64,000 bases of DNA from Superficieibacter sp. HKU1 (GCF_029319185.1 NZ_CP119754.1:1426001-1490000), one strand, 5' to 3'. Positions 1-9,440 are shown, counted from the first letter of the stretch. The notes: a model not told the origin generated them from the sequence alone. Numbers and translations are program-made.

Positions 1-1
1 G

Positions 2-1384
2 CAAAACCAGAGCCGCTGGATCTTCACCCTGCGTCCGGGGGTAAAGTTTCATGACGGCACGGAGGTCAACGCTGATGCGATTGTCTGGAACGTCGGGAAA
101 GTGCTGGACAAGAACGCGCCGCAATACGCGCCAGGGCAAATTGGCAATACGATTTCCCGTATGCCGACCCTGACCGGGGCAGAAAAAATTGATGACCATA
201 CCGTTGTGTTGACCACCTCCGAACCCGATGCGCTGCTACCCTACAACATCACTAACCTGTTTATCGTCTCGCCAACGGCGTGGCAAAAAATGTACGACGC
301 GGTACCCGCCTCGACAGGCGATACGGCGGCACGCAGCAAACAGGCATGGACCGATTTTGCGGCGCATGCGGTGGGCAGCGGACCGTTTAAAGTCGAAAAG
401 CTGGTGCCGCGTCAGCAGCTTATCCTCGCGAAAAACCCGGATTACTGGAATAAAGATCGCGTTCCGCGAGTGGATAAGGTCGTGCTGATCCCGCTGCCGG
501 AAGCCAATGCCCGCACCGCGGCGCTGCTCTCGAAACAGGTGGACTGGATCGAAGCGCCCGCGCCGGATGCCGTCGATCAGATTAAAGCTCAGGGCTATAA
601 GATTTACGCCAACACCCAGCCGCATATCTGGCCGTGGCAGTTCTCCTTCGTTGACGGCTCGCCGTGGAAAGATATCCGCGTGCGTAAAGCCGCCAACCTG
701 TGCCTGAACCGTTCTGAATTAAAAAGTTATCTCGGCGGCTATATGACCGAGGCGACGGGTATTTATGAAGCGGACAATCCGTGGCACGGCAAGCCCACAT
801 TCCAGATCAAATACGATGCGGATGCCGCACGCAAGCTGATGACCGAGGCCGGCTACAGCGAAAGCAAGCCGCTGCATGTCACGGTCGCCACCTCCGCCTC
901 CGGATCCGGCCAGATGCAGCCTCTGCCGATGAATGAATACATCCAGCAAAGCCTGAAAAGCTGTTTCTTCAATGTCGATATCAAAGTCACCGAATGGAAC
1001 ACCCTGTTCACCAACTGGCGTCTTGGCGCGAAAGATCCGTCAGCGAAAGGGGTGGATGCCATCAATGTCAGCGCCGCCGTCAACGATCCTTACTTTGGCA
1101 TGCTGCGTTTTTCCACCACCAAAGCCTTCCCGCCGGTGGCAACTAACTGGGGTTATTTCTCCACGCCGGAGACTGAAAAGCTGGCGACGGCGGTGAAACA
1201 TGCCTTTACCCCTGCGGAAATGGATAAGGCTGCCAGTGAGCTGCACGCCGCGATGGTGGATCAGGTGCCGTTCCTGTACGTGGCTCATGACGTGGGACCG
1301 CGCGCCATCTCGCCCGCCGTCACCGGCGTAGTGCAGCCGCAAAGCTGGTTTATCGACCTGAGTCTGGTCAGTAAGAAAGAGTAA
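2..1384 (+). CDS. ABC transporter substrate-binding protein, peptide/opine type (5' end outside window)
   Basis: Periplasmic binding protein of the SBP_bac_5 (DppA/OppA/NikA) family, which delivers peptides, opines or similar amides to the inner-membrane permease. The reading frame is open from the first bases of the window, so the signal peptide and N-terminal lobe are missing; about 460 residues are visible. The fragment opens with the family motif LRPGVKFHDGTEV and contains GSGPFKVEKLVPRQQL and LAKNPDYWNKDRVPRVDKV, both typical of the family. It ends 18 bases before the first permease gene, so it is the first visible gene of the seven-gene operon reaching 7757. The ligand cannot be read from sequence. 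Two downstream amidohydrolases suggest an amide or N-carbamoyl compound, which is inference. Confidence 0.9.
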   Translation, partial: QNQSRWIFTLRPGVKFHDGTEVNADAIVWNVGKVLDKNAPQYAPGQIGNTISRMPTLTGAEKIDDHTVVLTTSEPDALLPYNITNLFIVSPTAWQKMYDAVPASTGDTAARSKQAWTDFAAHAVGSGPFKVEKLVPRQQLILAKNPDYWNKDRVPRVDKVVLIPLPEANARTAALLSKQVDWIEAPAPDAVDQIKAQGYKIYANTQPHIWPWQFSFVDGSPWKDIRVRKAANLCLNRSELKSYLGGYMTEATGIYEADNPWHGKPTFQIKYDADAARKLMTEAGYSESKPLHVTVATSASGSGQMQPLPMNEYIQQSLKSCFFNVDIKVTEWNTLFTNWRLGAKDPSAKGVDAINVSAAVNDPYFGMLRFSTTKAFPPVATNWGYFSTPETEKLATAVKHAFTPAEMDKAASELHAAMVDQVPFLYVAHDVGPRAISPAVTGVVQPQSWFIDLSLVSKKE

Positions 1385-1402
1385 CCGTTACGAGGAGAAT
1401 CT

Positions 1403-2356
1403 ATGATCAGCACGCTCTTTTATCGCGTTTTACTTGCTGTTCCGACCATGCTGGGGGTTGCCGTTATCTGCTTTCTGCTGGTGCAAATCGCCCCCGGCGA
1501 TCCGCTGGTATCGGTCATGCCGCCGGATGCGTCGGAAGCGTTGCGCCAGACCTTGATGCAGGCTTACGGCTTCGATAAACCGCTGCCGCTGCAATTTTTC
1601 CACTGGCTGTGGCGGGCGCTACAGGGCGATTTGGGTTTATCTGTGGCAACCGGCAGGCCGGTGATTTCTGAAGTAATGAATGCGGTCAGCTACTCACTAC
1701 GCCTGGCGCTGCTGGCCACGCTGATTGGCTTCGTTCTCGGCAGTCTGTTTGGCTTTGTGGCAGGGTATTTCCGCAACAGTGCGATCGATCGCGTGGCATC
1801 AATACTGTCGGTCTTTGGCGTTAGCGTGCCGCATTACTGGCTGGGAATGCTGCTGGTCATTATTTTCTGCGTGAAATTCGCCGTGTTGCCCGCCACCGGC
1901 GGCGGACCGATTGGCGAAAGCGGCTGGCAGTGGGACTGGGCGCATTTGCAGTTCATGCTGCTGCCCGCCGTCACGCTGTCGGTGATCCCGGTCGGCATTA
2001 TCGCCCGTACCGTGCGCTCGCAGGTGGCGGACATCCTGAGTCAGGAGTTTATCATCGGCCTGCGCGCCCGCGGCCTCAATGAGTCACGGATCTTTCTCCA
2101 CGTGGTGAAAAACGCCGCGCCCACCGCGCTGGCGGTGATGGGGCTGCAGGTCGGCTATCTGATGGGCGGCTCCATCTTAGTCGAAACCGTCTTCTCCTGG
2201 CCCGGCACCGGCATGCTGTTAAACACCGCCATCTTCCAGCGGGATTTGCCGTTGCTTCAGGGCACTATCTGGGTACTGGCGCTGTTTTTCGTACTGCTCA
2301 ATCTGCTGGTCGACATTCTCCAGACCGCTCTCGACCCCCGTATTAAAAGGAGCTGA
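1403..2356 (+). CDS. ABC transporter permease, DppB/OppB type
   Basis: Inner-membrane permease subunit (317 aa, normal for the family) of the peptide/opine-type importer. It has the DppB layout: an N-terminal membrane segment (LLAVPTMLGVAVICFLLVQ), the motif APGDPL after it, then a cluster of five hydrophobic segments with the cytoplasmic EAA-type loop around LRARGLNESRIFLHVVKNA, which contacts the ATPases. GAGGAG precedes the ATG by seven bases. It stops two bases before the next permease, so the two are probably translationally coupled. It would pair with the DppC-type subunit at 2359-3252. Confidence 0.93.
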   Translation: MISTLFYRVLLAVPTMLGVAVICFLLVQIAPGDPLVSVMPPDASEALRQTLMQAYGFDKPLPLQFFHWLWRALQGDLGLSVATGRPVISEVMNAVSYSLRLALLATLIGFVLGSLFGFVAGYFRNSAIDRVASILSVFGVSVPHYWLGMLLVIIFCVKFAVLPATGGGPIGESGWQWDWAHLQFMLLPAVTLSVIPVGIIARTVRSQVADILSQEFIIGLRARGLNESRIFLHVVKNAAPTALAVMGLQVGYLMGGSILVETVFSWPGTGMLLNTAIFQRDLPLLQGTIWVLALFFVLLNLLVDILQTALDPRIKRS

Positions 2357-2358
2357 AG

Positions 2359-3252
2359 ATGGTGGATACCGTTACTCCAAAAATCGCTACCGTCGCCGCG
2401 CCGGCGAGCGTGACGCACGGCTACTGGCGCGGCGTGATGCTGCGCCTGCTGCGCGATCCGGGCGGCCTGGTGGTTGGTGGGATTATTTTTCTGTTGCTGG
2501 TGCTGGCGCTATTTGGTCCCTGGTTAATCACCAAAGATCCCTATCAAACCTCCATGTTTATGCGCCTGAAAGCACCGGGCACGGCAGGTTTTCCGCTCGG
2601 CTCGGATGAGCTGGGCAGAGATATGCTCTCAAGGTTGATCCTGGGAACCCGCCTGTCGCTCTTTATGGGCATCGTGCCGGTGGTGCTGGCGTTTTTCATC
2701 GGCGGCGCCATCGGTATTATCGCCGGTTATGCCGGCGGAAAAACCAATACCATTATTATGCGTACCGTAGATGTGTTTTACGCCTTTCCTTCGGTGCTGC
2801 TGGCGATTGCGTTATCCGGCGCGATGGGCGCGGGCATTGGCAATGCGCTACTGTCGCTGACGCTGGTGTTTGTCCCGCAGGTGACGCGAATTGCTGAGAG
2901 CGTCACCGCGCAGGTTCGACATATGGATTATATCGAAGCCGCACGCGCCTCGGGTGCCAGCCCGTTAACCATTATACGCGTGCAGATCCTGGGCAATGTG
3001 CTGGGACCTGTTTTTGTCTTCTCAACCGGTCTTATCTCCGTGTGCATGATCCTCGCCTCCGGCCTGTCCTTTCTGGGGCTTGGCGTTCGTCCGCCTGAAC
3101 CAGAGTGGGGGTTAATGTTGAATACGCTGCGCACGGCCATTTATACCCAGCCGTGGGTGGCTGCCCTGCCGGGGGTGATGATTTTTATCACCTCTATTTC
3201 TTTCAATATCCTGGCGGATCGCCTGCGCGCCGCGATGGCAATTAAGGAGTAA
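2359..3252 (+). CDS. ABC transporter permease, DppC/OppC type
   Basis: Second membrane subunit (297 aa) of the importer. It shows the family's N-terminal hydrophobic segment near residues 36-55, the extracytoplasmic motif FPLGSDELGRDMLSRL, and the EAA loop near YIEAARASGASPLTIIRVQ. AAGGAG lies six bases upstream of the ATG. The stop is three bases before the first ATPase gene. Function follows from family and operon position; the substrate is unknown. Confidence 0.93.
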   Translation: MVDTVTPKIATVAAPASVTHGYWRGVMLRLLRDPGGLVVGGIIFLLLVLALFGPWLITKDPYQTSMFMRLKAPGTAGFPLGSDELGRDMLSRLILGTRLSLFMGIVPVVLAFFIGGAIGIIAGYAGGKTNTIIMRTVDVFYAFPSVLLAIALSGAMGAGIGNALLSLTLVFVPQVTRIAESVTAQVRHMDYIEAARASGASPLTIIRVQILGNVLGPVFVFSTGLISVCMILASGLSFLGLGVRPPEPEWGLMLNTLRTAIYTQPWVAALPGVMIFITSISFNILADRLRAAMAIKE

Positions 3253-3255
3253 GCG

Positions 3256-4299
3256 ATGCAACCATTTATTAATGTTGATATCGGCGGACCGGCGCAGCCG
3301 CTGCTGAAAGTCAATAATCTGGTAAAGCATTTTCATTCTGGCGTACGCAAAGGCCATAGGGTCGTTCAGGCGGTAGACAACGTCAGTTTTGAGGTGCTCA
3401 AAGGCGAGACGCTGGGGGTCGTGGGCGAGTCAGGCTGCGGTAAGTCCACTACCGCGCGCCTGCTGATGCAGTTGCTGAATCAGGATCGCGGCGAATTGAT
3501 TTTTGACGGGCTGGACGTCGGCTCGTCGCGTCTGCCGATGAAAGCCTATCGCCGTCAGGTCCAGATGGTATTTCAGGATAGTTACGCCTCGCTTAATCCC
3601 CGCATGACCATGGAAGAAAGCATTGCTTTCGGTCAGCGGGTCCACGGCGTTAGCGCGAAAGACGCCAAAGAGTACGCCCATTATCTGCTGGCCCACGTGG
3701 GGCTGGAACCGGGACGATTTGCGCATCGCTATCCACACGCGCTTTCCGGCGGCCAGCGCCAGCGGGTCAATATCGCCCGCGCGCTGGCGATGAAACCGCG
3801 GCTGGTCATTCTTGATGAGGCGGTATCGGCGCTGGATAAATCGGTCGAAGCGCAGGTGCTCCAGCTACTTCAGGATTTAAAACGTACGCTGGATCTTACC
3901 TATGTCTTTATCAGCCACGATTTGCACGTCGTCCGCTGGCTGTCAGACCGGATCCTGGTGATGTATCTCGGCGAAGTGGTCGAGGTCGGTCCGGCGGAAA
4001 AACTGTTTACCGATTCCGCTCACCCCTATACGCGCGCGCTTTTACGTTCCATGCCGTCGATGGATCCGCAAAACCGTACTCTCGTCTCGCCCCTCTCGGG
4101 CGATCCGCCGAGTCCCGTGTCACCGCCATCCGGCTGCCGTTTTCATACGCGTTGCGCCCACGCCAAAGCGGTTTGTGCGCAAACGCAACCGCGGCTGGAG
4201 ACGGTCGGTCAGGGGCATCAAAGCGCTTGTCTGATGGCGCAGCCTGCTTCGGCCTGGCATCGGGAAATTCCTGTTCAGGAGGTCAATCATGTCGCATGA
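3256..4299 (+). CDS. ABC transporter ATP-binding protein, DppF/OppF type
   Basis: Cytoplasmic ATPase (347 aa) that powers the importer. Visible motifs in order are Walker A GESGCGKST, Q-loop MVFQDSYASLNPR, signature LSGGQRQR, Walker B LVILDEAVSALD and switch FISHD. The C-terminal cysteine-containing oligopeptide-transporter motif is present (CRFHTRCAHAKAVC). AAGGAG sits upstream of the ATG. The D-loop region reads DEAVSALD rather than DEPTSALD, which is common in DppF proteins. The last 11 bases overlap the next ATPase gene, showing tight coupling. Confidence 0.93.
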   Translation: MQPFINVDIGGPAQPLLKVNNLVKHFHSGVRKGHRVVQAVDNVSFEVLKGETLGVVGESGCGKSTTARLLMQLLNQDRGELIFDGLDVGSSRLPMKAYRRQVQMVFQDSYASLNPRMTMEESIAFGQRVHGVSAKDAKEYAHYLLAHVGLEPGRFAHRYPHALSGGQRQRVNIARALAMKPRLVILDEAVSALDKSVEAQVLQLLQDLKRTLDLTYVFISHDLHVVRWLSDRILVMYLGEVVEVGPAEKLFTDSAHPYTRALLRSMPSMDPQNRTLVSPLSGDPPSPVSPPSGCRFHTRCAHAKAVCAQTQPRLETVGQGHQSACLMAQPASAWHREIPVQEVNHVA

Positions 4300-5299
4300 G
4301 TCCTGGGTTCACATTCGCGATTTGCAGGTTAAATTTCGTCGCGATGGTCAGACGATAAATGCCGTCAACGGCGTCTCTTTCGATGTCAGGAAAGGGGAGG
4401 TGATGGCGCTGATTGGCGAATCCGGCTCAGGAAAAAGCGTGACGCTGCGGGCGCTAATGCGTTTACATCCTCCAGGCAGCGCTGTGCTTTCCGGTACGAT
4501 GCGGGTCGGCGGCGAGTCGGTGCTGGAGATGAGCGCCGCGCAGCTCCGGCAGTATCGCGGGGCGCGTTGCGCGATGATCTTTCAGGAGCCGCTGCTGGCG
4601 TTTGATCCGGTTTATACCGTGGGACAGCAGATTATTGAAGGACTGCGCCGTCATGAAAAGTTGTCGCGTCGGGCGGCCAGAGCGCGGGCGCTGGAGGCGC
4701 TGCGCCAGGTGCGCATTCCGAGCCCTGAACTGCGGCTGGATGCTTGGCCGCATGAAATGTCCGGCGGGATGCGCCAGCGGGCAATGATTGCCCTGGCGCT
4801 TTCATGCAATCCCCAACTGCTGCTGGCCGATGAACCGACAACTGCCCTGGACGCTACGGTACAGATTCAGATCCTGATCCTTCTGCGCGAGCAGCAAAAG
4901 CAGCGCGATCTGTCGATTATCTTCGTTACCCATGATATCGGGGCGGCGGTGGAAATCGCTGACCGGGTCGCGGTGATGTATGCCGGTCGTATCGTGGAAG
5001 AGGCTCCGATTGAACAGATCCTGAACCATCCACGCCATCCTTATACCCGTGTTCTGCTGGGAAGCCGGCCGAAAGAGGGGCTAAAAAAGGGCGATGCGCT
5101 CCACAGTATTCCTGGTTCGCCGCCCGACCTTACGCATCTGCCCCCGGGCTGCGCGTTTGCCGATCGCTGTGCGCACGCCCGGCCGGTTTGCCGGGAGCGC
5201 CAGCCCGCCACCGAGAAGGCCGGGCAGCGCCACGTCGTGAGCTGTCACCGCTGGCGCGAACTGACGCAGCCCGCCACACACCAATTTGCGATTGCCTGA
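4289..5299 (+). CDS. ABC transporter ATP-binding protein, DppD/OppD type
   Basis: Second ATPase (336 aa) of the same importer. Motifs: Walker A GESGSGKSV, Q-loop MIFQEPLLAFDP, signature MSGGMRQRAM, Walker B LLLADEPTTALD, switch FVTHD, and the C-terminal oligopeptide-transporter cysteine motif (CAFADRCAHARPVC). The start overlaps the preceding gene by 11 bases, with AGGAGG six bases before the ATG. With the DppF-type protein it should form the usual heterodimeric ATPase pair. Sixteen bases separate it from the amidase gene, which has its own GAGGAG. Confidence 0.93.
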   Translation: MSHESWVHIRDLQVKFRRDGQTINAVNGVSFDVRKGEVMALIGESGSGKSVTLRALMRLHPPGSAVLSGTMRVGGESVLEMSAAQLRQYRGARCAMIFQEPLLAFDPVYTVGQQIIEGLRRHEKLSRRAARARALEALRQVRIPSPELRLDAWPHEMSGGMRQRAMIALALSCNPQLLLADEPTTALDATVQIQILILLREQQKQRDLSIIFVTHDIGAAVEIADRVAVMYAGRIVEEAPIEQILNHPRHPYTRVLLGSRPKEGLKKGDALHSIPGSPPDLTHLPPGCAFADRCAHARPVCRERQPATEKAGQRHVVSCHRWRELTQPATHQFAIA

Positions 5300-5314
5300 A
5301 ACGAGGAGAAAACC

Positions 5315-6499
5315 ATGCAGGATGAGAGTCGTGCTTTTATGCCTTATCCCGTTGTGCCGGTGGAGAACGCCGCCAGCGGACCTCTGGCCGGACTGAGCTT
5401 TGCGGTGAAAGATCTCTTTGACGTCGCGGGCTATCCCACCGGCGGCGGTAACCCGCATATGCTGGCGCTGTCCGGTATTAAGGCGGCGAATGCGCCAGTG
5501 GTCCAGAGACTGCTCGACAGCGGCGCGCGCTTTATCGGCAAAACCCACACCAGCGAACTGGCGTATTCCATGAGCGGGCATAATGTTCATTACGGCACGC
5601 CGCGCAACGGAGCAGCATACGATCGCATTCCCGGCGGTTCGTCATCCGGATCGGCTTCGGCGGTATCAAACCACGCCTGCGATTTTGCGCTCGGCACGGA
5701 CACGGGCGGATCGGTACGCACTCCCGCCAGCTACTGCGGGCTGTTCGGCCTGCGGCCAACCCACGGCCGTATTTCGCTGGCAGGCTGCCAGCCGCTCTGC
5801 GCCACCATGGATACCTGCGGCTTCTTCGCCCGCACGCCGGACGTTTTCAGCGCCGTCGCTGATTGCCTGCTGGGCGACGATCCGCATCCGCCTGCGGCGG
5901 TGCAGCTGGCCTGTCATCACGCCTTTTTTGACCGCCTGCCTGCCCACAGCCAGCAGGCGTTGCAGCCGGTGATGCAGCGGCTCAGCACATTATTTGGCGA
6001 TATGGCGATATTGACCGACGCGTTGCCGCCGCTTGATGACATCTATATGGCCTTCAGGCAAATCCAGGGCTATGAAGCGTGGCAATCGCAAGGGCAGACG
6101 ATTGAGCGCTACGGGCTGCAACTGGGACCGGATGTAAACGAGCGCTTCCAGTGGGGGAAAGCGGTAACGGCGGCGCAGTTTGAGGAGGCCTGTCAGCTGC
6201 GCGAGCAGTTTACCGGGTGGTGGGAAAGCCAGTTGGGCAACGCCATTCTGGTCATGCCTACCGTGCCGGATGTCGCGCCGCTGCTGAGCGCCACGGCGGA
6301 GGAGATTGAAGCCACCCGCCGCCTTTCGCATGATTTGCTCCTGCTGTCGGTGTTGACCAAACGTCCGCAGGTGACGCTTCCTGCCGCCCATGTCAACGGC
6401 ATTCCGCTCGGCATCTCATTACTTGGCCCCCGGCACAGCGATCGCCTGCTGGTTTCGCTGGCCGCCACCTTTTTTTCAGGAGAAGACGATGAGCAGTGA
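5315..6499 (+). CDS. Amidase of the amidase-signature family
   Basis: Cytoplasmic amidase (394 aa) of the amidase-signature (GatA/AtzF/fatty-acid-amide-hydrolase) superfamily, which cleaves C-N bonds of amides, carbamates or ureides through a Ser-Ser-Lys triad. The lysine lies in FAVKDLFD (Lys32), the serine-rich loop is GGSSSGSAS (from residue 107) and the nucleophile motif is GTDTGGSVRTPAS (Ser133). No signal peptide is seen, so it acts after import. It lacks the extra C-terminal domain of allophanate hydrolases. It overlaps the M20 hydrolase gene by 11 bases. The substrate is unknown; its place behind a peptide-type importer suggests hydrolysis of the imported amide. Confidence 0.9.
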   Translation: MQDESRAFMPYPVVPVENAASGPLAGLSFAVKDLFDVAGYPTGGGNPHMLALSGIKAANAPVVQRLLDSGARFIGKTHTSELAYSMSGHNVHYGTPRNGAAYDRIPGGSSSGSASAVSNHACDFALGTDTGGSVRTPASYCGLFGLRPTHGRISLAGCQPLCATMDTCGFFARTPDVFSAVADCLLGDDPHPPAAVQLACHHAFFDRLPAHSQQALQPVMQRLSTLFGDMAILTDALPPLDDIYMAFRQIQGYEAWQSQGQTIERYGLQLGPDVNERFQWGKAVTAAQFEEACQLREQFTGWWESQLGNAILVMPTVPDVAPLLSATAEEIEATRRLSHDLLLLSVLTKRPQVTLPAAHVNGIPLGISLLGPRHSDRLLVSLAATFFSGEDDEQ

Positions 6500-7757
6500 T
6501 GTAGTAACCCTTCTGGCCGCAGAGATAAAAAATTCGCGCATTAACGGTGAACGGCTCTGGGCATCGTTAATGGAACTGGCGAAAATCGGCGCAACGCCAA
6601 AAGGCGGTTGTTGTCGGCTGACGCTCACGGATCTGGACCGCCAGGGCCGCGATCTTGTCATTGGCTGGGCGAAGGAGGCGGGGCTTTCCGTCACCGTCGA
6701 TAAAATCGGCAACGTTTTTATGCGCCGCGAGGGGCGCAACCCGTCTCTGCCGCCGATCGTCTCCGGCAGCCATATTGATACCCAGCCCACTGGCGGCAAG
6801 TTCGACGGCAATTATGGCGTGCTGGCGGCGCTGGAGGTGATCCGCACCCTCAACGATCTGCATATCGAAACCGAAGCGCCGGTCGAAGTGGTGTTCTGGA
6901 CCAACGAAGAGGGGTCGCGCTTTGTGCCGGTAATGATGGGCTCCGGGGTCTTTGCCGGCGTCTTTGCGCTGGAAAAAATCTACGCCGCGACGGATGTCGA
7001 CGGTAAAACCGTGCGCGAGGAGCTGGAGAAGATCGGCTACATCGGCAGCCAGACGCCGGGCGATCATCCCATCGGTGCCTATTTTGAAGCGCACATTGAG
7101 CAAGGACCGATCCTTGAAGATGAAGCGAAAATCATTGGCATAGTGCAGGGCGTACTGGGGATTCGCTGGTACGATTGCATCGTTACCGGACAGGAGTCGC
7201 ACGCCGGGCCGACGCCCATGCACCTGCGCCAGGACGCGATGCAGGTTGCCGCGCGCGTCATGCAGGAGGTGGTGGTCATTGCCCGTAGCACGGAACACGG
7301 GCGCGGCACGGTCGGGATGGTTCAGGTGCACCCGAACAGCCGAAATGTGGTGCCCGGCGAGGTGAAGTTCTCCATTGATATGCGCAATATCAGCGACGAC
7401 GCGGTGGCAAGTATGGATGCCGCGCTGCGGGCGTACATTACCTCGGTGAGCCAGGAAACGGGAATGCGCATCGTGCTGGAAGAGGTCAGCCACTATCCTG
7501 CCGCGCCGTTCCATGCTGACTGCCAGACGGCCATCAGCCGGGCGGCGCAGCAGCTTGGCTATCCGTCCCGCCCGATCGTTTCCGGCGCAGGGCACGATGC
7601 GGTTTACATGAGTTATCTCGCCCCGACCGGAATGATCTTTATTCCTTGTAAGGACGGCATTAGCCATAACGAGATTGAGTATGCCTCGCCGGAACATGTG
7701 ACCGCCGGGGCCAATGTGTTATTGAAGGTGATCCTGGATTATGCACGCGTGGTATAA
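6489..7757 (+). CDS. M20-type Zn-dependent amidohydrolase (hydantoinase/carbamoylase family)
   Basis: Cytoplasmic metallohydrolase (422 aa) of the allantoate amidohydrolase / N-carbamoyl-L-amino-acid hydrolase family. Metal-ligand motifs are visible: SGSHIDTQ (His95), the Asp in GGKFDGNYG (Asp106), WTNEEGSRF (Glu140-141), HIEQGP, and the C-terminal GAGHDA and GISHNE. I place the start at 6489 because AGGAG lies seven bases upstream; an upstream in-frame start would overlap the amidase by more than 100 bases with no ribosome site. The pairing of an amidase with a carbamoylase suggests stepwise degradation of a ureido or N-carbamoyl compound to a free amino acid. That route is inference. Confidence 0.88.
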   Translation: MSSDVVTLLAAEIKNSRINGERLWASLMELAKIGATPKGGCCRLTLTDLDRQGRDLVIGWAKEAGLSVTVDKIGNVFMRREGRNPSLPPIVSGSHIDTQPTGGKFDGNYGVLAALEVIRTLNDLHIETEAPVEVVFWTNEEGSRFVPVMMGSGVFAGVFALEKIYAATDVDGKTVREELEKIGYIGSQTPGDHPIGAYFEAHIEQGPILEDEAKIIGIVQGVLGIRWYDCIVTGQESHAGPTPMHLRQDAMQVAARVMQEVVVIARSTEHGRGTVGMVQVHPNSRNVVPGEVKFSIDMRNISDDAVASMDAALRAYITSVSQETGMRIVLEEVSHYPAAPFHADCQTAISRAAQQLGYPSRPIVSGAGHDAVYMSYLAPTGMIFIPCKDGISHNEIEYASPEHVTAGANVLLKVILDYARVV

Positions 7758-7778
7758 GTTTAGCGCTCGCTGAGCCTG

Positions 7779-7806
7779 GCCTGCTCTCCCGCCGGGGAGG
7801 GCGGGC
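7779..7806. terminator. Hairpin between convergent genes
   Basis: Two 12-base arms (7779-7790 and 7795-7806) pair with two G-U wobbles around a four-base loop. It lies between the amidohydrolase stop and the end of the convergent MocR gene. No run of T follows on either side, so intrinsic termination is likely but not certain. Confidence 0.45.
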
Positions 7807-7819
7807 ATCTGACCTGCTG

Positions 7820-9283
7820 TCATCCCATCTGCATCAGTTGCTCTTTCAACACGTCCACGCCCGGTGCAATCGCCTGGGGATCGATGGCGTGAAAGCCCAT
7901 CCGGAAAAAGTGATCCGGCGGTGCCTCGCCGAGAAAATGCCGCGCGCCCGGTTCAATCAGCACGCCCGCATGCGCCGCGCGCCAGGTGAGCTGCCGGGTG
8001 CTGATCGCCTCCGGCGTACTCAGCCAGAACGCATTGGCATGTTCGCTGCCGGGCATCATTTTGCACTCGGGCAGCGAGGTTTGCAGAGCTTCATGCAGAC
8101 GATCCCAGCGGCGGGCGGAATCGTCGTGATAGCGGCGCAGATGGGTTTCATAGTGGCCCTGCGCCAGAAAATGCGCCATCTGATACTGAATATTGGTTGG
8201 CGGATGGCGGTACATCAGGCGGCGCAGCGCGCGGGCTTCATCAATCAGGTCCGGATCGGCAACCATAAAACCCAGCCGCAGGCCAGGCGACAGTGCTTTT
8301 GACAGGCTGCTGACGTAAATCACCCGCCCGCTGCGATCGCTGGCCTTCAGCGCAGGCTGCGGATTGAGGGTAAAATTACTCTCCGAATCATAATCGTCCT
8401 CAATAATCACCGCGTCATGACGTACGGCGTGGGCCAGTAGCTGCTGGCGGCGCGCCTGGCTCATCGTCACGCCCGTCGGTACCTGATGGCCGGGCGTAAC
8501 GTAATAGTAATCGCAGGGGGCATCGTTGAGCACAATACCTTCGCTGTCGACCGGGTGCGGTACGATGGCCGTTTCGCTGAGCAGAAAAGTATTAATGGCT
8601 TCGCGAAAACCCGGATCTTCCACCGCCACCCGCGTATTGCGGCACATCAACAGGCGCGTCAACAGATAGAGCGCATTTTGTGAGCCGAGGGTAATTAATA
8701 TTTCATCCGGCGAGGCGGCAATACCGCGTTTTGGCAGCACGCGGGTGCGGATCTGCTCAATCAACATCGGCACGTCCTGATCGATATGATCGACCACCCA
8801 CGCCGGATCGCGTACGCCGCCGTGGAGCCAGTTAGCGGTTGAGCGCCAGGTGGCGAGGGGGAATTGCCGGGTATCCGGCTGACCATAGATAAACGGATAG
8901 CGATAGTTCATCCAGCCCGCGGGTTTCAGGATTGATTCCTGCTGGCTGGGCGTGATTTTCATCCGCCTGCTCCAGCATGGTGCAGTTTCATCATGGATGA
9001 GCAGATTTTGCGCACATCCTGACGGCGAGGCGTGGTAGTCAGGATGCAGATAATAGCCGCTGCGCGGACGGCTAATCAGATAACCTTCGCTCACCAGGCT
9101 TTCAAAGACCAGCGCGGTGGTATTGCGCGAAACGTGAAGCTGGCTGGCGAGCTGTCGGCAGGAGGGAAGCGGGGTATCCGCCGGAAACAGACCGCCCAGA
9201 ATAGCGCCGATCAGCGATTCGCGGACCTGCTCCTGCAAACCGCGCTGCCGGTCAAATTCCACATGCATCAGGTGTCGGATCAT
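7820..9283 (-). CDS. MocR-family regulator (GntR-type HTH fused to aminotransferase-like domain)
   Basis: Transcription factor of 487 aa. Residues about 10-80 form a GntR winged helix (LPSCRQLASQLHVSRNTT), and the remainder is a fold-type I aminotransferase domain that binds PLP. The PLP lysine is in SLSKALSPGLRLG (Lys329), and IIEDDYDSE carries the cofactor-contacting Asp. MocR proteins (PdxR, GabR, TauR are the studied ones) usually activate a divergent operon in response to an amino compound that forms a Schiff base with PLP. Here the divergent operon is an amino acid importer starting at 9507, so control of that operon and perhaps of the aminotransferase at 13461 is the natural inference. 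AGGAGG lies five bases before the ATG. Confidence 0.93.
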   Translation of the reverse strand: MIRHLMHVEFDRQRGLQEQVRESLIGAILGGLFPADTPLPSCRQLASQLHVSRNTTALVFESLVSEGYLISRPRSGYYLHPDYHASPSGCAQNLLIHDETAPCWSRRMKITPSQQESILKPAGWMNYRYPFIYGQPDTRQFPLATWRSTANWLHGGVRDPAWVVDHIDQDVPMLIEQIRTRVLPKRGIAASPDEILITLGSQNALYLLTRLLMCRNTRVAVEDPGFREAINTFLLSETAIVPHPVDSEGIVLNDAPCDYYYVTPGHQVPTGVTMSQARRQQLLAHAVRHDAVIIEDDYDSESNFTLNPQPALKASDRSGRVIYVSSLSKALSPGLRLGFMVADPDLIDEARALRRLMYRHPPTNIQYQMAHFLAQGHYETHLRRYHDDSARRWDRLHEALQTSLPECKMMPGSEHANAFWLSTPEAISTRQLTWRAAHAGVLIEPGARHFLGEAPPDHFFRMGFHAIDPQAIAPGVDVLKEQLMQMG

Positions 9284-9409
9284 CGTGTCCTCCTCAAAAT
9301 CTGCCCGTTATTAATCCAGCAAATTTCGTACCAGCCTGAAAAGTACTGACACACGCGTTTAACGCAACTGGCTCTATTCAGATTGCAAAAAGGCTCCCTA
9401 CAGTAAAAA

Positions 9410-9425
9410 CGACGTTAACCGACGT
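9410..9425. promoter_or_regulatory. Direct repeat CGACGT, candidate MocR operator
   Basis: Two exact CGACGT hexamers begin 10 bases apart, one helical turn, in the 223-base region between the MocR gene and the ABC importer. Studied MocR regulators bind direct repeats, so this is a candidate operator. The motif is short and could be chance. Confidence 0.3.
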
Positions 9426-9440
9426 GTGGGTCGCTGATAA

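Noticed and set aside
6567..7697. 376-codon minus-strand frame opposite the M20 hydrolase
   Set aside because: Composition is rich in His and Arg as expected from an antisense shadow; the plus-strand gene has full catalytic motifs.
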